Source: Linnemannia elongata (taxonomy: Eukaryota > Mortierellomycota > Mortierellomycetes > Mortierellales > Mortierellaceae). Taken from it: a DNA stretch of 64,000 bases. The notes under the pieces are model-generated. The model did no database searches and was not told the origin of the DNA. It saw nothing but the letters and a program-made list of their open reading frames with translations. Positions 10,930-21,600 of the stretch are shown piece by piece. Numbering within the stretch: position 1 is the first letter of the stretch; every line of letters starts with the position of its first letter. Location of the stretch: NCBI GenBank assembly GCA_036320915.1, contig JAXBDG010000001.1, positions 1-64,000 on the forward strand, in the 5' to 3' direction. Both the position numbers and the translations under genes were made by a program.

Positions 10930-11075
10930 TGCAATAGTATAGCTCAGCCACTTCCCTCTCCACAGTTAAATAGTCAGTTGTAGTCATCCTTAATAAAACG
11001 ACTTTTCACCTCCTTATTTCCTTTCAGCTAGTCCCTGAGTATCAACATCCTTACCAACATCCTTAAGCTATTGCA
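10930..11075 (+). repeat. 3' LTR of chromovirus
   Basis: The 146 bp repeat matches the 5' LTR at every base I compared. It is followed by the second gacat target duplication at 11076-11080. Confidence 0.96.
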
Positions 11076-11314
11076 GACATAGAGGAGGGGTGTCTGAATC
11101 TTTACTTTTTTTTGTTGAGAGAATGTATGATGATGGAGGGGAGGCAAGGACGTGGGGATATAAAAAAACTAAATAATAAGAGAAGGATATGAAGTGCACA
11201 TATTCGGTGGGAGGAAAGCGTGGTGCTATTGAAGAAAGGATTCCTATGAGGAATGAAAAATAGAGTTGAAGACAGTTGCCAATAACGGTGTGACAAAAGG
11301 ATAACAAGAGAAAA

Positions 11315-11914
11315 ATGGAGAAAACGCCATTGACACGCAGGCGCTTCGAGGGGTCACCGGGGGGCCAGCAGGATCTGTCTGCCATCAAGACCATTCGTGT
11401 CCAGTTGTACGACACTTTTGTGAATCATTGGCTCGCTATCAACAGCCCACGGCTTCAACGAAGCGCCTTGACCAGGGATGACCAAGTTATGCTGGATCAA
11501 CTATTGAAAGTAAGGTTTATTTCTATGGCGCTGACTATGTTACCAGGCTGGCTTCAGCGATCTTTGAGCAGCAGAATGAAACCCTGGTGGTGCAATAAGC
11601 TCACGTCAAGGACAAGAAGTCATAGAGAGTCGAGCTCCTTGGTCGCAACCCTCGAGCCTCGAATGCGGCGAGAATCGAGCCCGCTGACCAGCACTAGCAC
11701 CCAGTTTCATTTCTTACATCGATCAATGCTCGAATACTCTCTTTCATGCGCTGTCTTGGATCCCAGCGGCCATGACGTCAACGATGAATTTTGTCCGCAA
11801 CCTGGTCTTGACCTCTATCCTGCCCAGCTCCTCGCCACAGATGGGCCCCTGCTCAAGTGTTACCTCCTCATTGAGCCTTCGGTCATCCAGTTCCTGTGCG
11901 AGCATAAAAAATAA
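11315..11914 (+). CDS. Hypothetical ORF next to the retrotransposon
   Basis: An ATG-started frame of 199 codons. The first 65 residues (including QDLSAIKTIRVQLYDTFVNH) look like real protein in composition. After about 11510 the frame becomes Ser/Arg-rich and less convincing. A possible 48-base phase-0 intron (GTAAG at 11510, ..TTCAG at 11557) would keep the frame. Alternatively, frame 1 from 11521 to 11600 reads plausible protein before a stop, which would suggest a frameshifted relic. No family is recognised. It lies 240 bases from the retrotransposon end and could be a truncated gene. Confidence 0.3.
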   Translation: MEKTPLTRRRFEGSPGGQQDLSAIKTIRVQLYDTFVNHWLAINSPRLQRSALTRDDQVMLDQLLKVRFISMALTMLPGWLQRSLSSRMKPWWCNKLTSRTRSHRESSSLVATLEPRMRRESSPLTSTSTQFHFLHRSMLEYSLSCAVLDPSGHDVNDEFCPQPGLDLYPAQLLATDGPLLKCYLLIEPSVIQFLCEHKK

Positions 11915-12356
11915 AATAAGTTTAGCGGAGATTTTTTTGTTGCCCCATTTCCATTTAAGTTTGATAGCGTCCTTTCTAGTCATCACTTTTCCCGCTTTTG
12001 AACTCACACACTTGCCTATTACCTTTCCACATTCTCTTCAATTTCGTCCGCCACAACCACAAAAAAGGCATGCTTAACGCCTACCTTCCTTTTCACTTCT
12101 TTGTCACTCCCTCGGTCTTTCACAATGGACCTTATCTGTCTCATATCTCAACAGAAAGCCAGCACCTCATCCATTCACATCATGACCTAAGAATGGAACT
12201 CGGCTGCGGAACTATTCAACCTGCACTGCGTCAACAACTGGCGCGTTCTCAAGCCTTTTTTCCTACCAACACAACTCATATAGTGATAAATACATTAAAA
12301 AGGTTGTATTCATTGTATCAATTAATCTAAATTTATATACTATGACTGTCTGTTTT
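11915..12356. other. Intergenic region, no gene seen
   Basis: This is the AT-rich 3' flank of the permease gene. I see no domain-bearing frame. It probably includes the permease 3' UTR on the minus strand. Confidence 0.5.
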
Positions 12357-14045
12357 TTAGACAAACATCTTGAGGATGCGCTTCCAGCGTGGGCCGTGGG
12401 GCCTCAAGTCCTCCTTGTCAGATTCGGATGGAATGAAGCGACCGGTGTCGAGATCAGCATCAACGGCATTGATGAGCTTGGTGCCGTGGATATACTTATA
12501 AGCGAAGAATAGGGCCGCAGACATGAACCAGGGGAACCAGGCACCCAGAATACCCTGGATGTAGGCGTCTCGCCTGCTGTTGTATGCAGTCATCATCTCC
12601 TCTGAAGCACCGGCACCAGGGTGCTGAGGAGGGTTGATGACCGACAAGTACCAGTTGCAAATGATGCAGCAGCAGCCAATGATGGCGCCAAGGATGTTGC
12701 CATAGGGGTAGCCCCAGGCGACATAGGGTAGGTCGCTAACGGCGCGGCCCTGGGCCTTCCAGCAGTAACGGAAGCGGAAGTGGAGGAGGATGATATAAAG
12801 CCAGCCCTGGAAGGTAATGGAACCAATGATCGAGACGAACCACTGGAAGACGACACCTGAACCAACAAAGATGGTGATCAGCGACAGGCAAGAGACAGCA
12901 GTGACAACGGCGACGGCCACCACGGGCACACCACGCGAGTTGATGTAGCCGATCGACTTGTGGATCCAACCGTTACGGGAGAGCGACAGCAGCATACGGG
13001 TGGTAACATAGAACTGGGAGTTGATGGCCGAGAAGACTGAGGTGAAGACGACGGCGTTCATAAAGTTGGCAGCACCACTGATACCGGCCTTGACAAAGAC
13101 GATGGTGAAAGGAGCACGGGCAGCGGAGCGGTCGGTGTTGACCAACAGGGGATCGTCGTTAGCAACAATGAGTCCGAGTAAGAAGATCGAGGCGATGTAG
13201 AAGAAGGCGATGCGGATCATCACGGTGTTGACAGCCCAGGGGACATGCTTGTGGGGGTTGCGGGATTCGGCAGCGGTGACAGCAGAAATCTCGGCTCCAC
13301 CATAGGCATAAGCGACGGAGATCAGAGTGGTGATGAAGCTCACGAATCCGCCCTTGAAGGGAGCACCCTTGATCTTCCAGTTCTCAATTCCGTAGGAGTG
13401 GCCACCGACAGCACCAGAATCGACAAGGATACCGCAGACGATAAAGATGATAATGGTGACAATCTTGAGAATCGAGAACCAGTACTCGAGCTCACCATAG
13501 GTCTTGACACCAGCGATGTTGATAATAACCATCAAGACGATAATGATCAGAGGTACAACCCATGGAGGGAATGTCGTGTCATCGGGCAACCAGAACGACA
13601 CAATCAGCGCGGAACCGGACAACTGTGCGGGAACCGTCAATGCCCAGTTGATAGTATACATCCAATTCATCTGGAAGGAGAAGGCTTCGTCAAAGACACG
13701 GCCACCCCAGGCGGTGAAGGCACCTGGGAGGGGAAGCAGGGTGGAGATCTCACCGACAGCCTGCAAGACAAAGACGATCCAGATACCGATGAGAGTATAA
13801 GCAAGAAGGGCACCGCCGGGACCAGATGTAGCAATGGTCGAACCAGAAGTGAGGAAGAGACCGGTACCGATGGTACCAGAGATGGCGATCATGACCATGT
13901 GGCGGAGGCGAAGGTCTCGCTTGAGACCGTCTTGGGTTGCATCCATCAGGAAGACGTTCTGCTGACTGCCGTTGCCGTGGTTCGCCATCTGGTTGAGCTC
14001 GTAGGTGTCGTTATCATCATAGTTGTCGTCGTCGTATTTTCCCAT
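12357..14045 (-). CDS. Amino-acid permease (APC superfamily, YAT type)
   Basis: An intronless 562-residue plasma-membrane transporter, likely a proton-coupled importer of amino acids. An acidic N-terminal tail (DDDNYDDND) precedes DGLKRDLRLRHMVMIAISGT, the conserved entry to TM1. GTIGTGLF and SGPGGALLAY lie in TM1-TM2, and AYGGAEISAVTAAESRNP is the family signature after TM5. About twelve hydrophobic segments are visible, and the length is normal for fungal Gap1-like permeases. Single-exon structure is unusual here, where most genes have several introns. The specific substrate cannot be read from sequence. A long purine-rich stretch on the plus strand (CT-rich on the coding strand) lies upstream and probably includes the leader. 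Confidence 0.93.
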   Translation of the reverse strand: MGKYDDDNYDDNDTYELNQMANHGNGSQQNVFLMDATQDGLKRDLRLRHMVMIAISGTIGTGLFLTSGSTIATSGPGGALLAYTLIGIWIVFVLQAVGEISTLLPLPGAFTAWGGRVFDEAFSFQMNWMYTINWALTVPAQLSGSALIVSFWLPDDTTFPPWVVPLIIIVLMVIINIAGVKTYGELEYWFSILKIVTIIIFIVCGILVDSGAVGGHSYGIENWKIKGAPFKGGFVSFITTLISVAYAYGGAEISAVTAAESRNPHKHVPWAVNTVMIRIAFFYIASIFLLGLIVANDDPLLVNTDRSAARAPFTIVFVKAGISGAANFMNAVVFTSVFSAINSQFYVTTRMLLSLSRNGWIHKSIGYINSRGVPVVAVAVVTAVSCLSLITIFVGSGVVFQWFVSIIGSITFQGWLYIILLHFRFRYCWKAQGRAVSDLPYVAWGYPYGNILGAIIGCCCIICNWYLSVINPPQHPGAGASEEMMTAYNSRRDAYIQGILGAWFPWFMSAALFFAYKYIHGTKLINAVDADLDTGRFIPSESDKEDLRPHGPRWKRILKMFV

Positions 14046-15682
14046 TTTTGTTGCGGTTTGTTGTTGAGATCGAGTGGGATTAGTGAGAGTGAGAAGAACT
14101 GTCGGTAGGCGAGATTAAAGAGGATGCTGTACAAAGAGGAAGAGGGGGTCGTAAAAGAGGAAGAGACGAGTATAGACAGAGAGAGGGTCGAGCAGAGAAA
14201 AGGAAGCGACAAGGAATGAAAAAGGAATCTACGAGGAATGATAAAAGGAAGCGACGAAGAAAGGAAAAGGAAGGGACGAGTAAAAAAAGAGAGGAAGAGA
14301 CGAGGAAAAGAGAATAGAAGTGACGAGAAAAGAGAGAGGAAGGGATGAGGAAAGAAAGAAGGTCGTAAAAGAGGAAGCGACGAGGAGAGGAGGAAAGAAG
14401 AAAGAGAGGACGGGGAAAGAGAAATGAAGGAGAATATATATGCTAAGCGAGAGAGAAGGTCGCAAAGCGGAAGGAAAATATGAGAGCGAGTGTACGACAG
14501 AGAAGGGAGAGGTCGGAGAAAAGAAATCTGCCCTGACCGCACCCACCCTGTGTTGTATCGTACTAGTACTGTACTGTTGTAGTCGACAGTCATAATTTAG
14601 ATACGTTAGAGACTTTAAGAGATTGAGTTTAGTGACGGACCCGGACGATAGGGGATGAAATGAAAAAAGAGGAAAAAAGGAAAAAAGGAAAAAGAAAAAG
14701 AAAACGAAAAAGAAAAGGATAGAGAGTACGAGAAACATGTATACATGGACAATCTAGTTTCAATTCGACTGGCTGACCTTGGGCCATTGGAGGATGGTTT
14801 TGATTGGTGCAAATACTTTTTTTTGGACCTGCTTGTATGGGTTGGATGTGCACATGTGATTACATGCATGCATCGGTCGATTTTCTTTTGTATGGGTATG
14901 TCTCTGCATTTGTGTATGGATGGGTGTCACTCGCATTTGTGCATGCGTGCCCAGGCCTTGAATTAAAGTTATTGGTCTTTTGTCGTTGGTCGGTTAAAAT
15001 CTGTGGAGAAAATAAAAAAGGTGATGAGTTGTGATAGGTCTGGACCTCGGATTGAGCATTTGTTGCAGAGGAGGAAGACAATCTATATGCCCTCTTTTTT
15101 TTTTTGCTAATACGATCGACCCATGTTACGTTACACTGTTCATTTCACAACGATAAGCAAAACTTTGAATGTGTCACAAGGAGTAACATGACACCGATGG
15201 TATTTTGAGTAATTGTACAAGTGCCGGAACTTTTTTTCAGGGCTCTCCTCTCCTGTGAGCCTTGTTCATCGTTATAGTGACCTTTGTTGAGAGAGAAGAC
15301 GTACGGTTAGGTCCTTGTCGGTCCAACGGGTCCATTTTATTAATTGCCAGTGTCGAGAAGCAAGGCTTGGTTGGCCTTTTCTTAAGGCAAGCGAAGGTGA
15401 AGGTGCCAGGAACAGAAGGTGCAGGGGAACAGGGAACCAGAGATGGGTTTTTAACAATTATGTGCAGTGTACGCTGCGCAACCATACATGAGATGTTTAG
15501 CAGTTGTAGCAGCTGGTAAAGATAGATATAAAAATAAAGAAGATACGTTTCTGTCGAGCTCATTCACAGCTCGCACCCTTACACACACACTCCCTCTCTA
15601 TCTCTCTCTTCCCTATCACCCCCTTACCACTTTCACATCTATTTTTCCCTTGATACAACACTCTAGATGGCCAACTGTTTTA
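14046..15682. other. Intergenic region upstream of permease
   Basis: From 14046 to about 14720 the plus strand is GA-rich, which is CT-rich on the permease coding strand, a composition common in fungal promoters. From 14720 to 15682 composition is mixed. Frames on both strands are short and carry no domain, so I call no gene. Confidence 0.5.
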
Positions 15683-17515
15683 TTAGCCGTCATCTTGTAT
15701 AACTTTCCGATATAATTTGAAATTCTCAAAAGTCATACTCTTGTATGGTCTCCAGTCTGCTGAACCGGCCGTTGCAGCAGCCGTAATCGTCTCATCCCAC
15801 TGTGCCACCGATGCTCTAACGTCAGCGATCCTTCGATCTCTTGTCTGGGCCAATACGTCGGTAATGATCCTGAATTCGCGGGACAGGAACTGGGATGACC
15901 ATATTATTGCCAGGTTATTCCACATGCCACTTGTGCGCTCAGAGGAAGGGTTGAGCCGGGATAGGGTCGAAGCCGCTTCAATCGCCGCGTTCACAAATGG
16001 GAGATTGTTCAAGTGGGTTTTCCTGAGGATAATGCCACCTACATGGATGTTGAATCTGGCGAGGTTCCACAATATGTTGCCAATCGGATTAACGTATTCC
16101 ATGAATTCGTTAGTATCCGACCCTGAGTCCAAGACCGGCTTAACGATGGTGTTGTCCAAGGAGTCCCATTGGTTTCCCAGTGGCCCATAGGGGAACAGGT
16201 TACTGTAAACGTCTCCACTACCACGATCGGTTGCTGTTTCCTTCATGCGTGTCGCCAACTCCTTGATTTTTTCCTCAATCCTGGGGATAATCGTACTTCC
16301 ACAATCCTTCATGCTCTCGAGCATCCATTTCAGTACGAGATCGGCGAAGCCTTGGTTTGGTTTGATAGTTTTCGATAAACTACCAAACAACTCATCGATC
16401 TCTACCCCCTCTCCTGCGGATCGAAAAAACCTGAACTCTTGTCGACCGAGATCGTAGTGGCAACCAGGGAACCAAGACTCGTGGATCTCGAATTTTGATT
16501 CGATTCGATGCTTGGCTGGCAATGCATAGCAAGGTTCGAAGATCCACAACCGGTCATGAATAGATAGGGCATGGTATACCTAGAAGTACCGCATTGACGA
16601 GGAAGGTCGATTCGCAGTTAGTATTGTTAATATTGCAGAATAAATTAATGCTGAACATATCCCGAGACCCATCATTACTTTCTCAACGACAGCGGAGACT
16701 TTTGTATCGTGAAACTCATTGAACGTCAAGCCGATGCCGGGATTGAGGTATGGGATGCCCAGGCCGCCCACCGTGTCAAACAAGCCCATGAACTTAACCG
16801 GTGTGGTCACATCGTAGCTAGCTCTCCTTTTGAACGCGATACTCCTCGGAGCCTCTGGGTGATCCACAGGGTCATGACTGCGATAGATCCTGTAGACCTC
16901 TTTGCATAAAGACCTCTCTTGATCGTTAAGTCCATCGCCATTGTTCTTCTGATCGAGCAGGTTGCCGTTGTTGTCCCTCCGCCTGAGGATCCCGCAGTTG
17001 TTGATCATACCGGCGACGCATCGCACCGTGTAGGCACCACGACTGAGGCCGAACATCCAGATCTCATGCTCAGGTGTGAAGTGTTGGACAATGTATTCGT
17101 ATACTTCCATACAGTTTCGAGCGATGTCGTTGCCAGTAGCACCGTTAAAGAGGTATTCTAGGAACGTTCCGCGGAGGCCGGATCCGGGGAAGTAGCATGC
17201 CTTGATGTCGGGCCTATTGTTGGAACTTTCTGGCAGTTCTGATGGTTGTTCTTGTTGTTCTCGTTTATGTTGTTCTCGTTGTGCCCGTTGGTGCCATTGG
17301 TGCTTTTCCTGTTGCACCCATTGTTGCTGTTGTTGCTGTTGTTGTTGAAGTAGTTCCAGTTGATGCCGTGGTGTATCCGTAGGAATACCGATCATTTCCG
17401 CAAGGAGAGAGATGTTGGTTTTGGTGCCAGTCTCTGATCCGCACCATGTTCCATCGCAAAGGACGACGACAGCTGGTTTAGCGTTGCCCGTTGTATTCGA
17501 GGGTGGGGTGTCCAT
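15683..17515 (-). CDS. DUF2235 / Tle1-like alpha/beta-hydrolase
   Basis: Two exons, complement(15683..16579, 16679..17515), give 577 residues. The 99-base intron is placed so that ..VVEK joins VYHALSIHDR, the expected family continuity. The N-terminus (VVVLCDGTWCGSE) is the domain's first strand. The nucleophile elbow is GLSRGAYTVR (Ser), followed by MGLFDTVGGLG (Asp) and FPGCHYDLG (His). All three catalytic positions are therefore present. Family members include phospholipase effectors of bacterial type VI secretion and many uncharacterised fungal proteins, so lipid ester hydrolysis is inferred. A Gln-rich insert (about residues 55-95) lies inside the catalytic domain between the first strand and the elbow. 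No signal peptide is evident. Confidence 0.88.
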
Positions 17516-17631
17516 GATTGAAGAGCAAAAAGATGGAAGGTGAAAAGTGATGTAGGGAGATATTTTAAGGGGAGGGATAACAAACCGAGAAAGATTCAGA
17601 TGAATAAAGTAAGAGAATAGAGAGAGAAAAT

Positions 17632-17663
<32 letters not shown>

Positions 17664-18607
17664 TAAGAAGAATAGTGGACAGAGAGTGACGAGAGTTAGA
17701 GTAGGTAAAGTAAAAATGTGGAAAAAAGGGCAGAGAGGTTGTTCTTTATATACGTTGTTGAAGGCCGATGAAGTTACCAAAGTCTAGACCAAGAGAAGGG
17801 AACCAAAGGGGCGAGTGAAATGATCACCAAAGACCAACTGTGCATGAAATGCATATTTGTTCAAATTACCCCCCCCCCCCCCCCCCCTTGTCGATCCTTT
17901 GCAGGAAGAGTCACCTCGAACGAAGTGGGTATTTTTATCCGATCCCATGCATTGAGTTCCAAATGTCGCGCATAGGGTAGGACCTGGCCAGTGCACAAAG
18001 CTTAATACTTCATGCTGGCCATGGCTTTACCTCATATACACCTTTTCTGGCTTGGTCGGTGCTCAAAGCTAAAATTGTTTTAAACGTACCTACACGTCGT
18101 TTCTGTCTATACATCCATACGTATATAAACTTGTAGGGTACCTTCAAATACGATCTAGTCTGGACCTGGAACCAGAGCTAGGCGGGGCTGGACACCTTTT
18201 TTTTTTTGAGTTCAATTGGTTAGAAGTCAGGTCTTATTGGTTGGCTTATGTATCCTTGTGGTCGTCTTCCAATAGGAAAATGGTCGGTTGCTGAAAACAA
18301 ATCAAAGAAGAGACAGAAAAGGGGTAGTCGATTTCTCACTTTCTCCCACGCTTGCCCTTTCTGTCTCACCCTGTCTCGTCCTCTTAGTCTTCTCTCCTTT
18401 CTTCGTACTTTCTTTTTTTGGCATTCAACACATACTCACACACTCTCGAACTTACAGTCGTCGCATTCACTCTGCCACATTAAATAAACTCACCCAAAGC
18501 ACTTTCCTCCCGATCGAACAAGTGCACACAAATTAAAGAAAAACTCGATGCAACAATATCGTCCACTTGTCATATTAGATCCATCATGTATTAACGATAT
18601 TGATTAT
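17516..18607. other. Intergenic region with C19 homopolymer
   Basis: The region contains the purine-rich leader of the DUF2235 gene (17580-17700) and a run of 19 C at 17869-17887. The remainder has no supported gene. The right end is the 3' flank of alpha-COP copy A. Confidence 0.55.
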
Positions 18608-21600
18608 CTATGCCATTGACACCATTCCTGTGCCCGATCCACCAATCTGTGAAATGTCGCAGACCGTGCACAGGTTGCCCTGGAACTCGGGCTTGAAATG
18701 TGCTCGGCAGTATGGGCATTGCACACTTGGAGAGCCTCTGTAGATGGGTGTGTATGAGATACCGCACACCACAAATGCATTGTACTACATTAAAATATAG
18801 AAAACATGGAAAACAGATATCAGCACACTATTGCAAAAAAAAAAAGAACAACAACAAAACGACAAATAACGAGGATGAAGGAAGGTTGTTACATACCTGG
18901 TCGTAGTCGAGCTGGATCTCGTCGCGAGGGTTGCGCTCCGCAACCTGCTGGATCTGACGCGCAAGGGTGGCAGCCTGGCCAGGGGGGGCCAGCTCCAACA
19001 GACGGCGTGCAAATGTCTGTGCCGACTGCAAGTTCCTGTGCTTGTAACATGCCGTCATCGCCGTGCGCAAACTAATGATCATATGCTTGGGCTGCAACTG
19101 TGCTCCTGTAAAGTATGCTGCCAACTCCAACATTCTCTTGACTCCAGCAGGCGATGTGTCGTTCTGTCCCTCACGACGGCTCAACTCGATGCTCAATCCA
19201 AGAATGTACTCGCGGCACACGCCAACCAACTGGAGTGCCTATTGGTCATAAAAAAAAAGAGAAAGATGAGATATCTTAGAAACATGCCACAGTTGTCTTG
19301 CAATCGGATAAAGGGAAGAGGTCAAGAGAAATGTCAAACCAAGTTACCTCCTCAGCCTCGGATGCCTGGGTGACGATGGTGAGAAGGAGCGAGTGCAAAA
19401 TAGTGCGGAACAGTGTGCAGGCCTCGGTAATCTTGTTGGATGTGGTGGCCTTGTATGCCTCCTGCAACTCGTTCGAGATCAGAGCCTGGAAGTTCTTGAC
19501 CAAGACAGGGAGCGCCTTTCTTTGATCAACCTCACCGGGGTTGCGGCGAACAGGAAGTGTGATCGAATGCATCCCCTCGTTACCTGTCAGGATCGCTCTG
19601 CTGGCCTGGAAGATTGACAAGAACTGGTCCTTCAATGGCTCAAAGTTAACAGCGCCCACTTGACGGTTAAGGAGCTATTTTCCAACAGTAAAAAGTATAT
19701 AGGTCAACAAACGGAATGCCATAGATCAATCCAGCTACCCACCCAACAAATAATCCCAATCCACTCCTCTATCCAAGCAGCTCTAAAATACTGTCCATCC
19801 ATTAGTCTTACCTGCATGGCTGACTCAAACGCTCCAGCTGCAACGTGGTCGGCTGCGAGAGGAGAGTTCTGGCACCAAATCTCGGCCTCACTCTGTCCAG
19901 CAACAGGGATCGCCAAGCCGCTATCCTCTGCAACAATCGCGCCAGTCTCAGCGTGCAACTCTGCAGTCAGATCCGCATCCAAGTCCCAGCCACCATCGCC
20001 ATCAATGTCCAAGGCGTCGTTATTGACGGCCAACGATGCTCCCTTGTGGTCAAGAGCAGGGATGCTGAACTCATCGTCCATACCCCATTGATCAGCCTGA
20101 GGCTCAGGCTCGTGGGCCACCAGAGGAACCTGAGGTGCAACTCCCTCCATGTCTCCGGTGAAAGCACCCTCAAAGTAGCTGCGGGAGACAGCCAACTGAG
20201 GCCAGTTCGAGTCGTGGACACGCATCAAGGGGCGAGGAGGAACCAACAGGGTGCCGTGCGTGGGAAGGTCTGCGACATCCTCGGGTGTCAATCCTGCGCT
20301 CTCCAGAATTTCGTCCGCAACCTCGTGCATTCCATGTGTCTTGGCAGTCATGTATGCCAATGGAGCTAGAGAGGAGAGATGCAGAGAGGTTAGAATGGCT
20401 CACGGCTGTCGCATTGAGTATTGGCAAAACAATTTGTAAAAATGAGCACAACAAAATCATCGCATGTAAAAAGAACTTACTCTGGCCAACTTCGCGAAGG
20501 AGACGGACACGCTCCTCAACGTTGCCGAGGAAGATCGAGTTGTGGAAACGCGACATGGCATCGCCGCGGAGCTCAGCAATCTTGAGCATCTTGGTCAGCT
20601 TCTCGGTATTGCCTGTGGCCAGGTACAAGAACGAAAGGCGGTCAAAGTTCTTGATGCGCTGGTAACACATCTCCACAATCTGATGGTTGCCTTGACGAAG
20701 AGCCTCCTGTGCCAGCTTGACCCAGCACTCCTCCTTGTCCATGACCTTGGCAGTCTCGAGACCGACTTCCAAGTTGCCGCATTCCAAAGCCAGCTCGAAC
20801 CGGGTCTTGTCCTCACGCACAAAGTGCAAGGCAATCTCGGGGTAGCCCTTCTTCTGCAAGTACGCAATGATCGACTGTCCGACAAGGTTCGAGTTGCGAA
20901 TGATTTGGAGGACCTCGTCGTAGTTACGCTTGGTCAATGCCTGCTTGAAGCGGTACTCGGTAGGGTCAATGGCAATGGTGCGGGTCTTGCCATCACGGTC
21001 CAAGCAGTAGACGTTCTTGCCCTTGATGCGCGTCAAGTAGATGGGCTGATCAAGCGTACGGATGATTCCATTGTCACTAAGAGAGTAAGAATATACCAAT
21101 TGAGATGGACTCGCGTTAGGTCTTAGTTTTCATTATACTCTTAACAACGCATTGCTCTGCGTGAGTGACTTACCCCTGAGGAAGAGCGTATTTGATGTGG
21201 TTAAGGGTCGAGTAAATCAGGATACCACTCTCGTCCCATGCGGCACTCTTGATGCGGATCGTCTCGTGAATCAGGCAGGTCTGGTCCAACGACTTTGTCG
21301 CAATAGTAATCGTGTGCTTGCTCAACAGAGCAACATGCGACATGTCGGCCGACCAGACAACATACTTGACAGGAGGAGTCGTCACTTCGGCAATCGTCCT
21401 GCGCTGCTGAATGTCAAATAGGATGACCGATGTGGGCGTGCTGAGCAAAAGTTGTCCTGTGCCAGCATAAAAGATCTCGTTGACGGCGCTGGGAGGAGTG
21501 AATGACTTTGTGCTGTTGTTCTGCAAATCGCGGATTGTGATCGTCTGAGTCGCCTTCTCGAGAACCGCAAAACGGTTGCGGGCAATAAAGATGGCCGAGT

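Larger units (their letters stand above)
5097..11075 (+). mobile_element. Complete Ty3/gypsy chromovirus with nested solo LTR
   Basis: This 5,979 bp LTR retrotransposon has 146 bp LTRs in which I see no difference. The LTRs begin TGCAATAG and end CTATTGCA. The 5-base target duplication gacat lies at 5092-5096 and 11076-11080. Order is LTR, primer-binding site, gag, pol (protease, reverse transcriptase, RNase H, integrase, chromodomain), polypurine tract, LTR. RNase H before integrase, plus a C-terminal chromodomain, identifies a chromovirus of the Metaviridae. Identical LTRs imply recent insertion. A solo LTR at 9444-9731 interrupts the integrase, so this copy cannot make an intact Pol. Confidence 0.96.

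Noticed and set aside
5097..11075. CRISPR-like or phage repeats
   Set aside because: The only long direct repeats here are the LTRs of a eukaryotic retrotransposon; there is no spacer array.
13245..14108. 287-codon frame antisense to the permease
   Set aside because: It is the complement of conserved transmembrane codons. It has no domain, and the permease explains the sequence fully.
15237..15563. 108-codon minus-strand frame upstream of the DUF2235 gene's stop
   Set aside because: It has no recognisable motif, amphipathic pattern or splice support, and composition is like the flanking intergenic DNA.
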